Source of the DNA: Phycisphaerae bacterium
Lineage (GTDB): Bacteria > Planctomycetota > Phycisphaerae > UBA1845 > Fen-1342
NCBI GenBank assembly: GCA_030612705.1
Contig: JAUWNI010000002.1
Span: 1-64,000 of the forward strand
DNA: 64,000 bases
Reading direction: 5' to 3'
A model generated the notes under the pieces. The model had not been told where the DNA came from. It saw only the letters and a list, made by a program, of their open reading frames with translations, and ran no database searches. Numbering within the stretch: the first letter of the stretch is position 1; each line of letters begins with the position of its first letter. Of this stretch, positions 45,934-54,322 are shown piece by piece. Both the position numbers and the translations under genes were made by a program.

Positions 45934-47970
45934 ATGATAGTCCCGCGCTGGAGACACTCGCTGAAGTGGCGCATCGTTGCCAGCTACTCGATGATCTTGA
46001 TCGTCGGGGGGGTGTCCACCTCGCTCATCGGGATTCGCGTCACCGGTCGCGCGCTGCTTCAACAAGCCCAGTACCAGGCCAATGCCGGCCTCTCCCACGC
46101 CCACACCATCTACATGAATCGGCTCACCGAACTCCGACAGAACGTAGAGCTACTGGCCACGAGCCGACGGGTGTGTGAGGCCCTCACGAGCACTGAGCCG
46201 GCAGCCGCCCGTGACTTCGTCAGGAGCATGCGGGAGGCCCGCGACTTGGATTTCCTGTCCATCGCGGACGCTGCCGGACGGGTCGGGTTTCGAACGACGG
46301 GAACGGGTATCACCGGGGATAACGTCGCTGACCTCGCGCCGATCGCGCGAGCGCTCAGCGGTGAACCGACCGCGAGCACCGAGCTGCTCGGGCGCGCGCG
46401 GCTTGAGCGGGAAGACCCCACTCTGGCGGCGCGGATCGGCATCAAGCTGGTACAACCCTCCCCGACCGGTTCGCGGGCCGAGAGGGCCCTGGACGCCGGC
46501 TTGGTCCTGCTCGCCGCGGCACCGGTAAAGGACCAGGAGGGCCGCGTCGTGGCGGCCCTCTACACAGGTAAGCTGCTCAACGAAACCGATGCCGGCTACG
46601 ACTCGAACGAGTGTCATGGGATCGTGGATCAGATCAAGAACGAATTGTTCCCCGGCTTACAGTTCCAGGGCCGGCCCGTGGGCACCGCGACCATCTTCCA
46701 AAACGATGTCCGCATCACCACGAATGTCATGGGCGCCGACGGCCGCCGCGCCCTGGGAACACACGTTTCCCGCGAGGTTTATGACGCCGTCATGATCCAA
46801 GGCAAGACCTGGCACCATCGAGCCTTCGTCGTGAACGACTGGTACACATCCGCCTACGAGCCGATCACAAACCTGGCCGGCGAGCGCATCGGCATGCTCT
46901 ATGTGGGTCTGCTGGAACGGCCGTATACCGCCATCCGCGACAACGTCACCATGGCCTTCGCGGGAATCGCCCTGTTCTGCTTTGCTCTGATCGTCGTGGT
47001 TACCTACTTCCTCACTCGGAGCTTGATGCGGCCGCTCGAAGAGATGGTCACCGTTTCCCAGAAGATTGCCGGCGGCGATCTGAATCAGCGCGTTCAAGTA
47101 ACAGACCGGAACGAGTTTGGTCTGCTGTCCGATTCGTTTAACACCATGCTCGACCGCATCGGCGAAATGAACACCCAGCTCGAGCAATGGGCTGAGACGC
47201 TCGAACAGAAAGTCCACGAGCGCACCGAACAGCTTGCCAGGACCCAGACCGCGATGGCTCGCCAGCAGCGCCTCGCGGCCCTCGGCCAGCTTGCCGCCGG
47301 CGTCGCCCACGAGATCAATAACCCCCTTACCGGCGTGCTGACCTTTGCTTACCTGCTACGGGACAAAGAGAACGTCGATAAGCAGGACCGGGAAGACCTG
47401 GACGTGATCATCAACGAGACGACTCGGGCAGGTGAGATCGTTGCCAGGCTGCTGGATTTTGCTCGGGAAAGGCCGTCGGCGAAAGAACCACTAAGCATTA
47501 ATGATGTGATTCGACAGACCGTGCGACTTATACGCAACCAGAAAAAGGTCGAGCAGATTACGATCGAGGAACATCTGAAGGAGGATTTGCCCAAGGTAAA
47601 GGGGGACAAGAACCAGCTTGAGCAGGTCTTGCTCAATCTGTCGCTGAACGCTTGTGAGGCCATGCCCGACGGGGGCACGCTGACGATCCGCACATCGGCT
47701 CAAGATGGAAACGTGCTGGTGAAAGTGACCGACACCGGCCACGGAATCAAGAAAGAGCATCTGGACCGGGTCTTCGAACCGTTTTTCAGCACCAAACCCG
47801 TCGGCAAGGGCACCGGCTTGGGCTTGAGCGTCAGCTACGGCATCGTGCAACAGCATGGCGGTTCCTTGGAGGTTGATAGCGTGGAGGGTGAGGGGACAAC
47901 CTTTACGATTGTCCTGCCTTCCGGCCGGGAAGCACAGTCCGACAGCCGCGAGGAAAAGGTGGACGAATGA
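45934..47970 (+). CDS. Cache-domain sensor histidine kinase
   Basis: The protein is about 678 residues. TM1 lies near 20-40. The periplasmic region (to about 330) ends in a Cache-type module ([41 protein letters not shown]). Then come TM2 (about 341-361), HAMP, HisKA with the phospho-histidine in [10 protein letters not shown], and HATPase ([26 protein letters not shown]). It would sense a small extracytoplasmic ligand. The stop overlaps the ATG of the sigma-54 regulator (ATGA), so the two form a two-component pair. ATG 45934 is preferred; GTG 45910 is possible. Confidence 0.9.
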   Translation: MIVPRWRHSLKWRIVASYSMILIVGGVSTSLIGIRVTGRALLQQAQYQANAGLSHAHTIYMNRLTELRQNVELLATSRRVCEALTSTEPAAARDFVRSMREARDLDFLSIADAAGRVGFRTTGTGITGDNVADLAPIARALSGEPTASTELLGRARLEREDPTLAARIGIKLVQPSPTGSRAERALDAGLVLLAAAPVKDQEGRVVAALYTGKLLNETDAGYDSNECHGIVDQIKNELFPGLQFQGRPVGTATIFQNDVRITTNVMGADGRRALGTHVSREVYDAVMIQGKTWHHRAFVVNDWYTSAYEPITNLAGERIGMLYVGLLERPYTAIRDNVTMAFAGIALFCFALIVVVTYFLTRSLMRPLEEMVTVSQKIAGGDLNQRVQVTDRNEFGLLSDSFNTMLDRIGEMNTQLEQWAETLEQKVHERTEQLARTQTAMARQQRLAALGQLAAGVAHEINNPLTGVLTFAYLLRDKENVDKQDREDLDVIINETTRAGEIVARLLDFARERPSAKEPLSINDVIRQTVRLIRNQKKVEQITIEEHLKEDLPKVKGDKNQLEQVLLNLSLNACEAMPDGGTLTIRTSAQDGNVLVKVTDTGHGIKKEHLDRVFEPFFSTKPVGKGTGLGLSVSYGIVQQHGGSLEVDSVEGEGTTFTIVLPSGREAQSDSREEKVDE

Positions 47971-49406
47971 GTGTCTCAAACGTGGAACAAGAAGATCTGC
48001 CGGAACCACAGAGAATCCTGGTCATTGACGACGAGGCGGTCGTCGGCCTGGGTTGCAGGCGCTCCCTCTGCCCCGAGGGGCATGAGGTGGAGTTCCACGA
48101 GGATTCACGCGCGGGCGTTGAAGCGGCCCTGTCGGGCGGTTTTGACGTAATCCTTGTGGACCTGATGATGCCGGAAATCGACGGCCTGGAGATACTCAGA
48201 CGCGTTAAGGCGGCCGGCGTGTCCTCTGAAGTGGTGATCATTACCGGGCATTCAACGGTGGAGTCGGCCGTGGAGGCCATGAAGAAGGGCGCCGCCGACT
48301 ATCTGAGCAAACCGTTTTCGCCGAATCAGTTGAAGATGCTCCTCCGCAAGGTCTGGGAGCGTTCCGCTTTGATCCGGGAAAACGCGGCCCTGCGGCGGGA
48401 ACTCGAGGTCGATCACGGCTTTGAAGGGATGATCGGTCAGAGTCGGTCCATGGAGCGCGTATTCTCCCTGATCAAGCGAGCGGCGCCCTCCGACGGCACC
48501 GTGCTCGTTACCGGCGAGAGCGGCACTGGAAAGGAAATGGTCGTTCAGGCGATTCACCGGCTGAGCCGGCGCAGAGATCACCCTTTGCTGGCCTGTGATT
48601 GCAGCGCCCTGGTGTCCAGCCTGCTGGAGAGCGAACTGTTCGGCCACGTCAAGGGCTCTTTCTCGGGTGCGATCGCGACAAAGCAGGGACTGTTCGAGGC
48701 GGCACACAAGGGAACCCTCTTCTTGGATGAGGTAGCCAACCTCAGCCTCGAGACGCAGGGGAAGCTGCTAAGGGTTCTGGAGACCAAACGAGTAAGAAAG
48801 GTGGGGGACACGGCCGAACGCGAAGTGGACATTCGCCTGATCGCGGCGACGAATCAAGATTTGGCGGAAATGGTGACGGAAGGTACTTTTCGCGAGGATT
48901 TGTACTATCGCCTCAACGTTGTGCCGATCTATCTGCCCCCGCTCCGCGAACGGCCGGGCGACATACCGAGGCTCGTGACGGCGTTTCTAGGGCGCTACTG
49001 CAAGCGCAATAAAGTTCCAATAAAGAGCTTCACCCCGGAGACAATGTCCAGGATTGAAAGTTACCGTTGGCCCGGCAACGTGCGCGAGCTACGGAACATC
49101 CTGGAGCGAATCGCCATCCTGTGTGACTCGGATCGTATCGAACCGAGGCACTTACCGCCGGAGATCCGCGAGGCGCCCGTGCAATCGTCCGTTACACAGC
49201 TTCCCCGAAGCTGGGATGATTTCAAAAGACTCAAACAACAAGTACGTGACGCGGCCGGCCAGGAGTTGGAACGCCGGTTCTTGATTGAAGCGCTACAGCG
49301 CTCCGGAGGAAACGTCAGCAAAGCCGCGGAAGACGTTGGTATGCAACGCACCAACTTCCACGCGCTCATGCGGAAGTACGGCCTGACCTCCGACATTACC
49401 TCCTGA
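47967..49406 (+). CDS. sigma-54-dependent NtrC-family response regulator
   Basis: This 479-residue protein has a receiver (phospho-acceptor D65 in ILVDLMMPEIDG), a AAA+ domain with GESGTGKE and GTLFLDEV, and a C-terminal Fis-type HTH (GGNVSKAAEDVGMQRTNFHAL). The sigma-54 contact loop reads GSFSGA rather than the consensus GAFTGA. It overlaps the upstream kinase by 4 bases, so it is the cognate regulator. It would activate sigma-54 promoters; none was found convincingly in this window. Domain calls are firm; target genes are unknown. Confidence 0.93.
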   Translation: MSVSNVEQEDLPEPQRILVIDDEAVVGLGCRRSLCPEGHEVEFHEDSRAGVEAALSGGFDVILVDLMMPEIDGLEILRRVKAAGVSSEVVIITGHSTVESAVEAMKKGAADYLSKPFSPNQLKMLLRKVWERSALIRENAALRRELEVDHGFEGMIGQSRSMERVFSLIKRAAPSDGTVLVTGESGTGKEMVVQAIHRLSRRRDHPLLACDCSALVSSLLESELFGHVKGSFSGAIATKQGLFEAAHKGTLFLDEVANLSLETQGKLLRVLETKRVRKVGDTAEREVDIRLIAATNQDLAEMVTEGTFREDLYYRLNVVPIYLPPLRERPGDIPRLVTAFLGRYCKRNKVPIKSFTPETMSRIESYRWPGNVRELRNILERIAILCDSDRIEPRHLPPEIREAPVQSSVTQLPRSWDDFKRLKQQVRDAAGQELERRFLIEALQRSGGNVSKAAEDVGMQRTNFHALMRKYGLTSDITS

Positions 49407-49790
49407 CGACCGTATACCGGTATGGCAGTCCGCCGCAACAGGGGCGTCGGGGTGGCACGGTCTGGCCTCGCCCGAACCAGTCCGCGTCCGTGGAAAGCCC
49501 GTCCCGGCGAGGACAGGCCGTGGTTTGCAACAGGGGCGTAACGTCGCGACCGAGTAGCCACGGCCTGTCGTCGCGGTGACGTCTTCCGCCTTTCACGAGC
49601 CACCAAACGCGACGACAGACCGTGCCACCCCGGTCGCCACCAAATATGGTCATACCGGGCACGGAGGTCAGCCATGTTTGTAAGGCGCACTTTTCGCGCG
49701 GGATTGGTATGATTGGTCATAGTGGTAAGTTGTGCGACAATAAAGCAGCGGGCGTGACGGTCCGCGGGCGGCACGTCGAATGGTTCCTGC
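49407..49790. repeat. intergenic region with a long imperfect inverted repeat
   Basis: The segment ggtggcacggtctgg (49452) pairs with cagaccgtgccacc (49617). Between them, gacaggccgtggt pairs with ccacggcctgtcgt. No gene is convincing. A ribosome site for the next gene lies at 49795. Confidence 0.5.
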
Positions 49791-49805
49791 CCACGGGAGA
49801 TGGCC

Positions 49806-50279
49806 ATGGTATTTATGACTCGGCCGATGAACGAGACCGACAACCTCGATCAGATTGCCGATTGGTTCGATTCGATCGGCACCGAATGGCTGCTGGACTA
49901 CGATTCGGCGCCACGTCGGCGGGAAAACAGCCGGGAACAATTACTGAACTGGATGCGCGGCGAGGACGGGCTCTCGTGTGTGCTGGTGGCCGAGGGTGGG
50001 GAGCCGGCGAAGGTCGTCGGGTTCGCGGTCTGTCTTCTGCAAACCGATCCGATCACCAACCGCAAGTACGGCACGATCAACGGCATCTACGTCGAGCCGG
50101 AGCAGCGCGGGCAGGGGCTGGGGCACACGTTGAAGGAGGCCGCCGACGAGTGGTGCCGCCAAGCCGGCGCCACGTATATGCGGGCCTACATCGGGATCGG
50201 CAACACGGCGATGCTCCGCGTCTGCAAACTGCTCGGGTACGAGCCCTGGATGGTCACCTGGGTGCGCAGATTCGACTGA
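49806..50279 (+). CDS. GNAT-family N-acetyltransferase
   Basis: This 157-residue protein carries the GNAT acetyl-CoA binding motif (VEPEQRGQGLGHTL) and the usual strand pattern (INGIYVEP, YIGIGNTAMLRVCKLLGYEP). The acetyl acceptor cannot be predicted. The start is taken as ATG 49806, because GGGAG lies 6 bases upstream; ATG 49800 sits directly on it. It is convergent with the pseudopilin genes, with a gap of about 50 bases. It may act on a small molecule or protein N-terminus. Confidence 0.85.
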   Translation: MVFMTRPMNETDNLDQIADWFDSIGTEWLLDYDSAPRRRENSREQLLNWMRGEDGLSCVLVAEGGEPAKVVGFAVCLLQTDPITNRKYGTINGIYVEPEQRGQGLGHTLKEAADEWCRQAGATYMRAYIGIGNTAMLRVCKLLGYEPWMVTWVRRFD

Positions 50280-50331
50280 GCGCCGAAGGCCCGCGAGGCG
50301 CGAATCGCCACAGCATTTCTGCCTCGGACTG

Positions 50332-51252
50332 TTAGTCCACCACCCGCTGCAACGAGCCGACGCGGGGGATGATCGTGGGATCTTCACCTCCACCTTCGAC
50401 TTGCAGAACGGCGTCGTCGACGTAGAAATCGGTGGTTCCCGATACCGTGCTGACCTTCCAAAAAGCCTGCACGAGGGTCCCACCCCACGACGGAGTCATT
50501 GTGCCGGTAATCTTCGTCCAGCCACTGTCGTCAACCGAGGTCTCCCCGGCGATAAGCCAGTAGCTGTTGGGAATTGAATCCCTTACATACATGACGAATC
50601 GCATATTGGACGTGCCTGAATCCATTTTCACCCAGGCTTCCATTTCGTAGGTGGTGCCGTTTTCGAGGAAGCCGTCAACGTCCTGGGCGGAGCCGGAGTA
50701 ATACGCGTACCGGTCATCGATTAAGAGGGATGCGCTACCGCTGTGTGCATTGGGATCCGATGCTATGTCGCAATCGTATCCGTACCAACCCGACGTCCCG
50801 CTCTCCATCCCCGGATTACTCAGCAGATTCGCCGCCGCGCTGCCGCCCTCGAACTCGAGCAATATGCTGTAAGTTCGGATGGCGTCACCGGCGTAACCCT
50901 TGCCATATAGCCGAACGGGGCTGGAGGGATCGGTCGTCAGATCGCCGTAGTACCCCTCATCCACCAGCTTCCAGGTGTAGGTACCGGTTCCAATCGGCTC
51001 GTCGGACACCCAGGTATCGTGGGTGTAGGTACTTCGCCAGTTCGAATCGTTGCTGATCGTAAACGCGCCCATCTCGATCGCCGACTGGGCATGGAGACGT
51101 GCCGCGGCAGCGTCGCCTCCGCCCTCGGTCGAACGTAGCTGAATCCGGGTCACCGCCAGGGCCGACATGCCGATGATCGTTACAATCATCGCGATCATCA
51201 GGACCGCGAGGTACATCCCGCCACGATGTTGACAACGTCGAGCACGCATCAC
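50332..51252 (-). CDS. GspK/PilX-like minor pseudopilin with carbohydrate-binding-like domain
   Basis: This 306-residue protein has a prepilin-like N-terminal helix (GGMYLAVLMIAMIVTIIGM) lacking the usual glutamate at position 5, as in GspK/PilX-type subunits. Residues about 140-290 look like a CBM4/9-type beta sandwich: NLLSNPGMESGTSGWYGYDC, then YEMEAWVKMDSG, TPSWGG and FYVDDAVL. It is the last gene of a four-pseudopilin run and overlaps the upstream gene by 4 bases. The domain could bind glycans or cap the pseudopilus tip. Confidence is good for the pilin part and moderate for the added domain. Confidence 0.75.
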   Translation of the reverse strand: MMRARRCQHRGGMYLAVLMIAMIVTIIGMSALAVTRIQLRSTEGGGDAAAARLHAQSAIEMGAFTISNDSNWRSTYTHDTWVSDEPIGTGTYTWKLVDEGYYGDLTTDPSSPVRLYGKGYAGDAIRTYSILLEFEGGSAAANLLSNPGMESGTSGWYGYDCDIASDPNAHSGSASLLIDDRYAYYSGSAQDVDGFLENGTTYEMEAWVKMDSGTSNMRFVMYVRDSIPNSYWLIAGETSVDDSGWTKITGTMTPSWGGTLVQAFWKVSTVSGTTDFYVDDAVLQVEGGGEDPTIIPRVGSLQRVVD

Positions 51253-51794
51253 TCCGTCTCCGGGCCGAATTGCATGGCGTTCGTTTTAATTGCGACCAAC
51301 GAGGCGAGGGGCACATTGTTGAGCGTGACGGTGACCGTGATCCGCTTGACGCCGGTATCGCTGCCCTGGGCTAGAGCGAGGTCCGCCGGACTGACCCAAC
51401 TGACGGCGACGCTGCGGTACCAGCCGTTGAAGTCATTGAGCACGGTGCCGTCCTTTTCCTGTGGCGGGGAGGTGGACCAGCCTTCGTAGTCGTCGACGTC
51501 GTCGAATCTGTCGCGCTTGCCGCTGTTCTCTCCCCCCTCCAATCCGATGGCCGCAGCCACGTCGTCCGGCTCGATGTAGTGTTGTCGGAGGATTTCGGTC
51601 ATCAAGTCCTGTGCCAGCAGCATGGCGCGGTTGCGGTCGCCCATCTTTTTTTGGGTAGCCTGCGAGGCGCCGACGGTGTTCAGGGCGGCGACGAGCATCA
51701 CGCCGATGATGACGAGCGAGATAGCCGCCTCGGCCAGCGTCAGTGCCCGCCCGATATGGCGACGGCTCGGATTTTGCCGTAATAAAAGTCTCAT
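51249..51794 (-). CDS. GspI/PilV-like minor pseudopilin
   Basis: This 181-residue protein has a prepilin leader with the sequence RALTLAEAAISLVIIGVMLV. Position +5 is glutamate, but the residue before the processing site is alanine, not the usual glycine. A soluble C-terminal region follows, containing VAVSWVSPADLALAQG. It sits between the GspJ- and GspK-like genes and overlaps the latter by 4 bases. It is expected to be one of the minor subunits that prime pseudopilus assembly in type II secretion or pilus systems. Confidence 0.78.
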   Translation of the reverse strand: MRLLLRQNPSRRHIGRALTLAEAAISLVIIGVMLVAALNTVGASQATQKKMGDRNRAMLLAQDLMTEILRQHYIEPDDVAAAIGLEGGENSGKRDRFDDVDDYEGWSTSPPQEKDGTVLNDFNGWYRSVAVSWVSPADLALAQGSDTGVKRITVTVTLNNVPLASLVAIKTNAMQFGPETE

Positions 51795-51805
51795 GCCACA
51801 CTACC

Positions 51806-53461
51806 TCACTCGCTCACGCGGATGGATACATAGTCGAATTCGGCGCTGCTCCCCGCCGACAGTATCGAGGCGAAACGGTTGTTGTGCGGGGGCGTGAACG
51901 TGTTGTAAACGAACGTGCCATAGTCCTGCCCATTGACCTTGACGTTAACAACGTCGCTGCCGGGATCGATCAGCAGGCGCAGGGTAACGAAGTCGGTCGA
52001 TAACCCGAGAACCGTCACCAGGCGCATCTTCGTCGAGCTGTCCAGCTTGTGGTAAACGGTCAGCCTCTGCGTGTTATCGGGCTGAAGCTGCAAGGATGCA
52101 ATAATTTTCGCGAAGGTCGAGCCGTCCCAGTCGGCGTTGATCCGGAAGGCCGCTCCATCGCCGCCGATGCTCGTGTTCCGAAAACACACCTCGACAGTGC
52201 TCAGCGTTGTGAAGTCGTTGTTCGGGTAGGTGTCCAGCGTGACGTCGGCATCCCAGACTCCGCCGCTGAGCGAGCCCAGGTTGAACGGCCCGCCTTCGCG
52301 AACCGCCCAGTCGTCGTTCCCGTCGCCGTTGTAGTCCAAGGTCGGATCGACGTCGAAATCGGCTTCCCACAAGCCCGAGAGCAACTCGGGGGTGTTGAGC
52401 GTCTGGGCGGCGGTGACGACGCGCGCAGCCGGATCGTCACCGGCCCGCAGCGCGATCCGGACACCGGTCACATACTGGCGTGAGACGGTCAGCGGTGAGC
52501 CGGGCACCGTATACGTACCGTATACGTAATACGACAAGGATTTACCGTCGGAATACGTCCAATTGTTACCGTTATCGTTCGTCATGAAAGAGCCGGATCC
52601 GCCGTCGTTGTCGTAACGAATATCGGCCGAGGCGGCGCCCGCGCCGGAGTGCTTCAGAACAAGGCACAAACCCTCGTTGGGAGAGAGTCCGGTCACGCTG
52701 CTGAACGAGAACTCCTCCCACTGGTAGCTGCCGCCGAGGGCGGATTCCAGCATTTCCACTTCTTCGAGCAAGGTGTCGGTCGGCTTGTTGTCGGCGTCCG
52801 GCACGCGCAACTGCACCCACGTCGACTCGACCGGATCACCGGACGCTTTCGCTTCGACCTGGACCCGCGTGACTTTCCAACCGAGGGCATTCCCAGGCAG
52901 CGTGGGCTGGAAGTACTGGCCGGGCCATTTACTCACCTCGATGTTGAAGTCCATCGGATCCACCGTCGTCGTGTAATCTGACAGCGTCGTTTCAGCGCAC
53001 TCGACCGCGGGCCCGGGGTACTCCTCCGTGACGGTTTTCAGGTCATAAACGAGAACAAACTCGTTAACGTCCTCGAGGATATCAATTTCCGCGCCCCCGT
53101 TGTATTGGCGGATAAGCGCGGTCCCTGGGGCTGACCATTTGTAGCGGATTCTTTCAGGAACCCCGTCGCTATCACGGTCGGGAACCGTGAACTCGACAAT
53201 CGTCGTGGTGTGCTGACGAATCCAGATTGCGGAGCGAAGCTCTTCCACGAGCTGGTCGGCCACCTCGGCGCTTTCGACGATCGTCATGGCCCGGCTTTCA
53301 TCGTTCGGCAGGGCGTGGCCGGCGATCATTATCGCCGAGGCCAGCCCGGTCATGAGGATACTCATGATCGCCAGGCCGAGGACCATCTCAACCAGTGTGA
53401 AGCCACGGCGGGGCAGACCGAGCACCGTGTGAACCGGACAGCATCGTCTGGACGCATTCAT
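51806..53461 (-). CDS. GspJ/PilW-like minor pseudopilin with large extracellular insert
   Basis: This 551-residue protein has a canonical prepilin leader (RRGFTLVEMVLGLAIMS, glycine at -1 and glutamate at +5). The usual GspJ is about 200 residues. Here an extra central segment (about 230-330, SSVTGLSPNEGLCLVL, YDNDGGSGSF) and a C-terminal laminin-G-like beta domain (about 400-551, FTTLSTVEVCFRN, VNVKVNGQDYG) are added. The overlap ATGA with the upstream gene indicates an operon. The added parts suggest a surface-binding tip subunit, by inference. Confidence 0.75.
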   Translation of the reverse strand: MNASRRCCPVHTVLGLPRRGFTLVEMVLGLAIMSILMTGLASAIMIAGHALPNDESRAMTIVESAEVADQLVEELRSAIWIRQHTTTIVEFTVPDRDSDGVPERIRYKWSAPGTALIRQYNGGAEIDILEDVNEFVLVYDLKTVTEEYPGPAVECAETTLSDYTTTVDPMDFNIEVSKWPGQYFQPTLPGNALGWKVTRVQVEAKASGDPVESTWVQLRVPDADNKPTDTLLEEVEMLESALGGSYQWEEFSFSSVTGLSPNEGLCLVLKHSGAGAASADIRYDNDGGSGSFMTNDNGNNWTYSDGKSLSYYVYGTYTVPGSPLTVSRQYVTGVRIALRAGDDPAARVVTAAQTLNTPELLSGLWEADFDVDPTLDYNGDGNDDWAVREGGPFNLGSLSGGVWDADVTLDTYPNNDFTTLSTVEVCFRNTSIGGDGAAFRINADWDGSTFAKIIASLQLQPDNTQRLTVYHKLDSSTKMRLVTVLGLSTDFVTLRLLIDPGSDVVNVKVNGQDYGTFVYNTFTPPHNNRFASILSAGSSAEFDYVSIRVSE

Positions 53462-53922
53462 GGTAGGTAGGCCTCCCCCGTGTCCGGATCGACCGTGATC
53501 AGTCGTTTCTCGCCCCCGACGCCGATGAGGACCGTGCCGCCGCTGTTCGGCATCCCGTAGCCGTCGAAGGTGACTGTTTCAAAGCCGGAGAAATCGACCG
53601 AGAGGATCCGGACGCGGTACGGCTCGTCGTCCAGTTCCACAATGTACTCTACGCTGGGACGATCCTGGTCGGGCATGCTCGTCAGTTTGTAGTTGTCGTC
53701 TGAGGTCTTGAAAGCGACCATCTGGCTCGCGCTCATTTGGCGGGCGTGCCGGCGCGCGAGGTTGAGATCGGCGACCACGCGTCGAGCGGCGGCATCGACC
53801 CGCTGTTGTACCGCCGCATTCGAAAAACGCGGGATCGCCATCGCCGAGATAATCGCCAGGATAGCGATGACGGTGATCATCTCGATCAGTGTGAACGCCG
53901 GTTGCCGATGGGATACAGTCAT
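53458..53922 (-). CDS. GspH-like prepilin-type protein
   Basis: This 154-residue protein starts at ATG 53922; the ORF-track start adds 11 residues. The leader reads HRQPAFTLIEMITVIAILAI: glutamate at +5, but alanine at -1 where prepilin peptidase usually prefers glycine. The rest is a typical GspH-type domain ending in a beta-rich GDGYG-like region. It is the first gene of a four-gene pseudopilin operon, with an ATGA overlap onto the next. No prepilin peptidase gene is in the window. Confidence 0.78.
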   Translation of the reverse strand: MTVSHRQPAFTLIEMITVIAILAIISAMAIPRFSNAAVQQRVDAAARRVVADLNLARRHARQMSASQMVAFKTSDDNYKLTSMPDQDRPSVEYIVELDDEPYRVRILSVDFSGFETVTFDGYGMPNSGGTVLIGVGGEKRLITVDPDTGEAYLP

Positions 53923-54322
53923 GGCGATGCGGTCCGCAGCTTGAGTTCGCGACACGTACAGGCAGGTCCTGCGCGAAAGGCAGACAAACCCTAACCTTCA
54001 TCTTGGTATCGACGCGCGCGGGGGTGTACTTTGTTTATACGAACGATCAGCGTTCCGCCTTTGTTTTATCGGGCGCGAAGCGCCGAAAGCGCGGGCACCC
54101 CCGCACCGGGCGGCCGTAAACCGACCTTACGCCGCTAACAGCTTGGCGCGTACGAAATTAGTCCGCGCTGACACGCGTACATTTCTTGAAGTCGTCACAA
54201 AGCCAAGACCGATTACCGGTCATAGTGAATCAGGCGGCGCGCGCGGTGTCTATTGCCCGGCGACTGGCGTCGCCGCGGGCCGCGGATCAGCCGCCTCGCC
54301 CACTGATCGAGTCCAGCAAACG
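53923..54322. other. divergent intergenic region between pseudopilin operon and secretin
   Basis: This region of about 400 bases separates the minus-strand pseudopilin genes from the plus-strand secretin and should hold both promoters. An upstream in-frame ATG at 54143 is not convincing as a start. There is no repeat-family match. Confidence 0.4.

Noticed and set aside
53956-54322. Secretin start at 54143
   Set aside because: The 60 added residues before the signal-like helix would bury the signal peptide; ATG 54323 gives a normal exported secretin.
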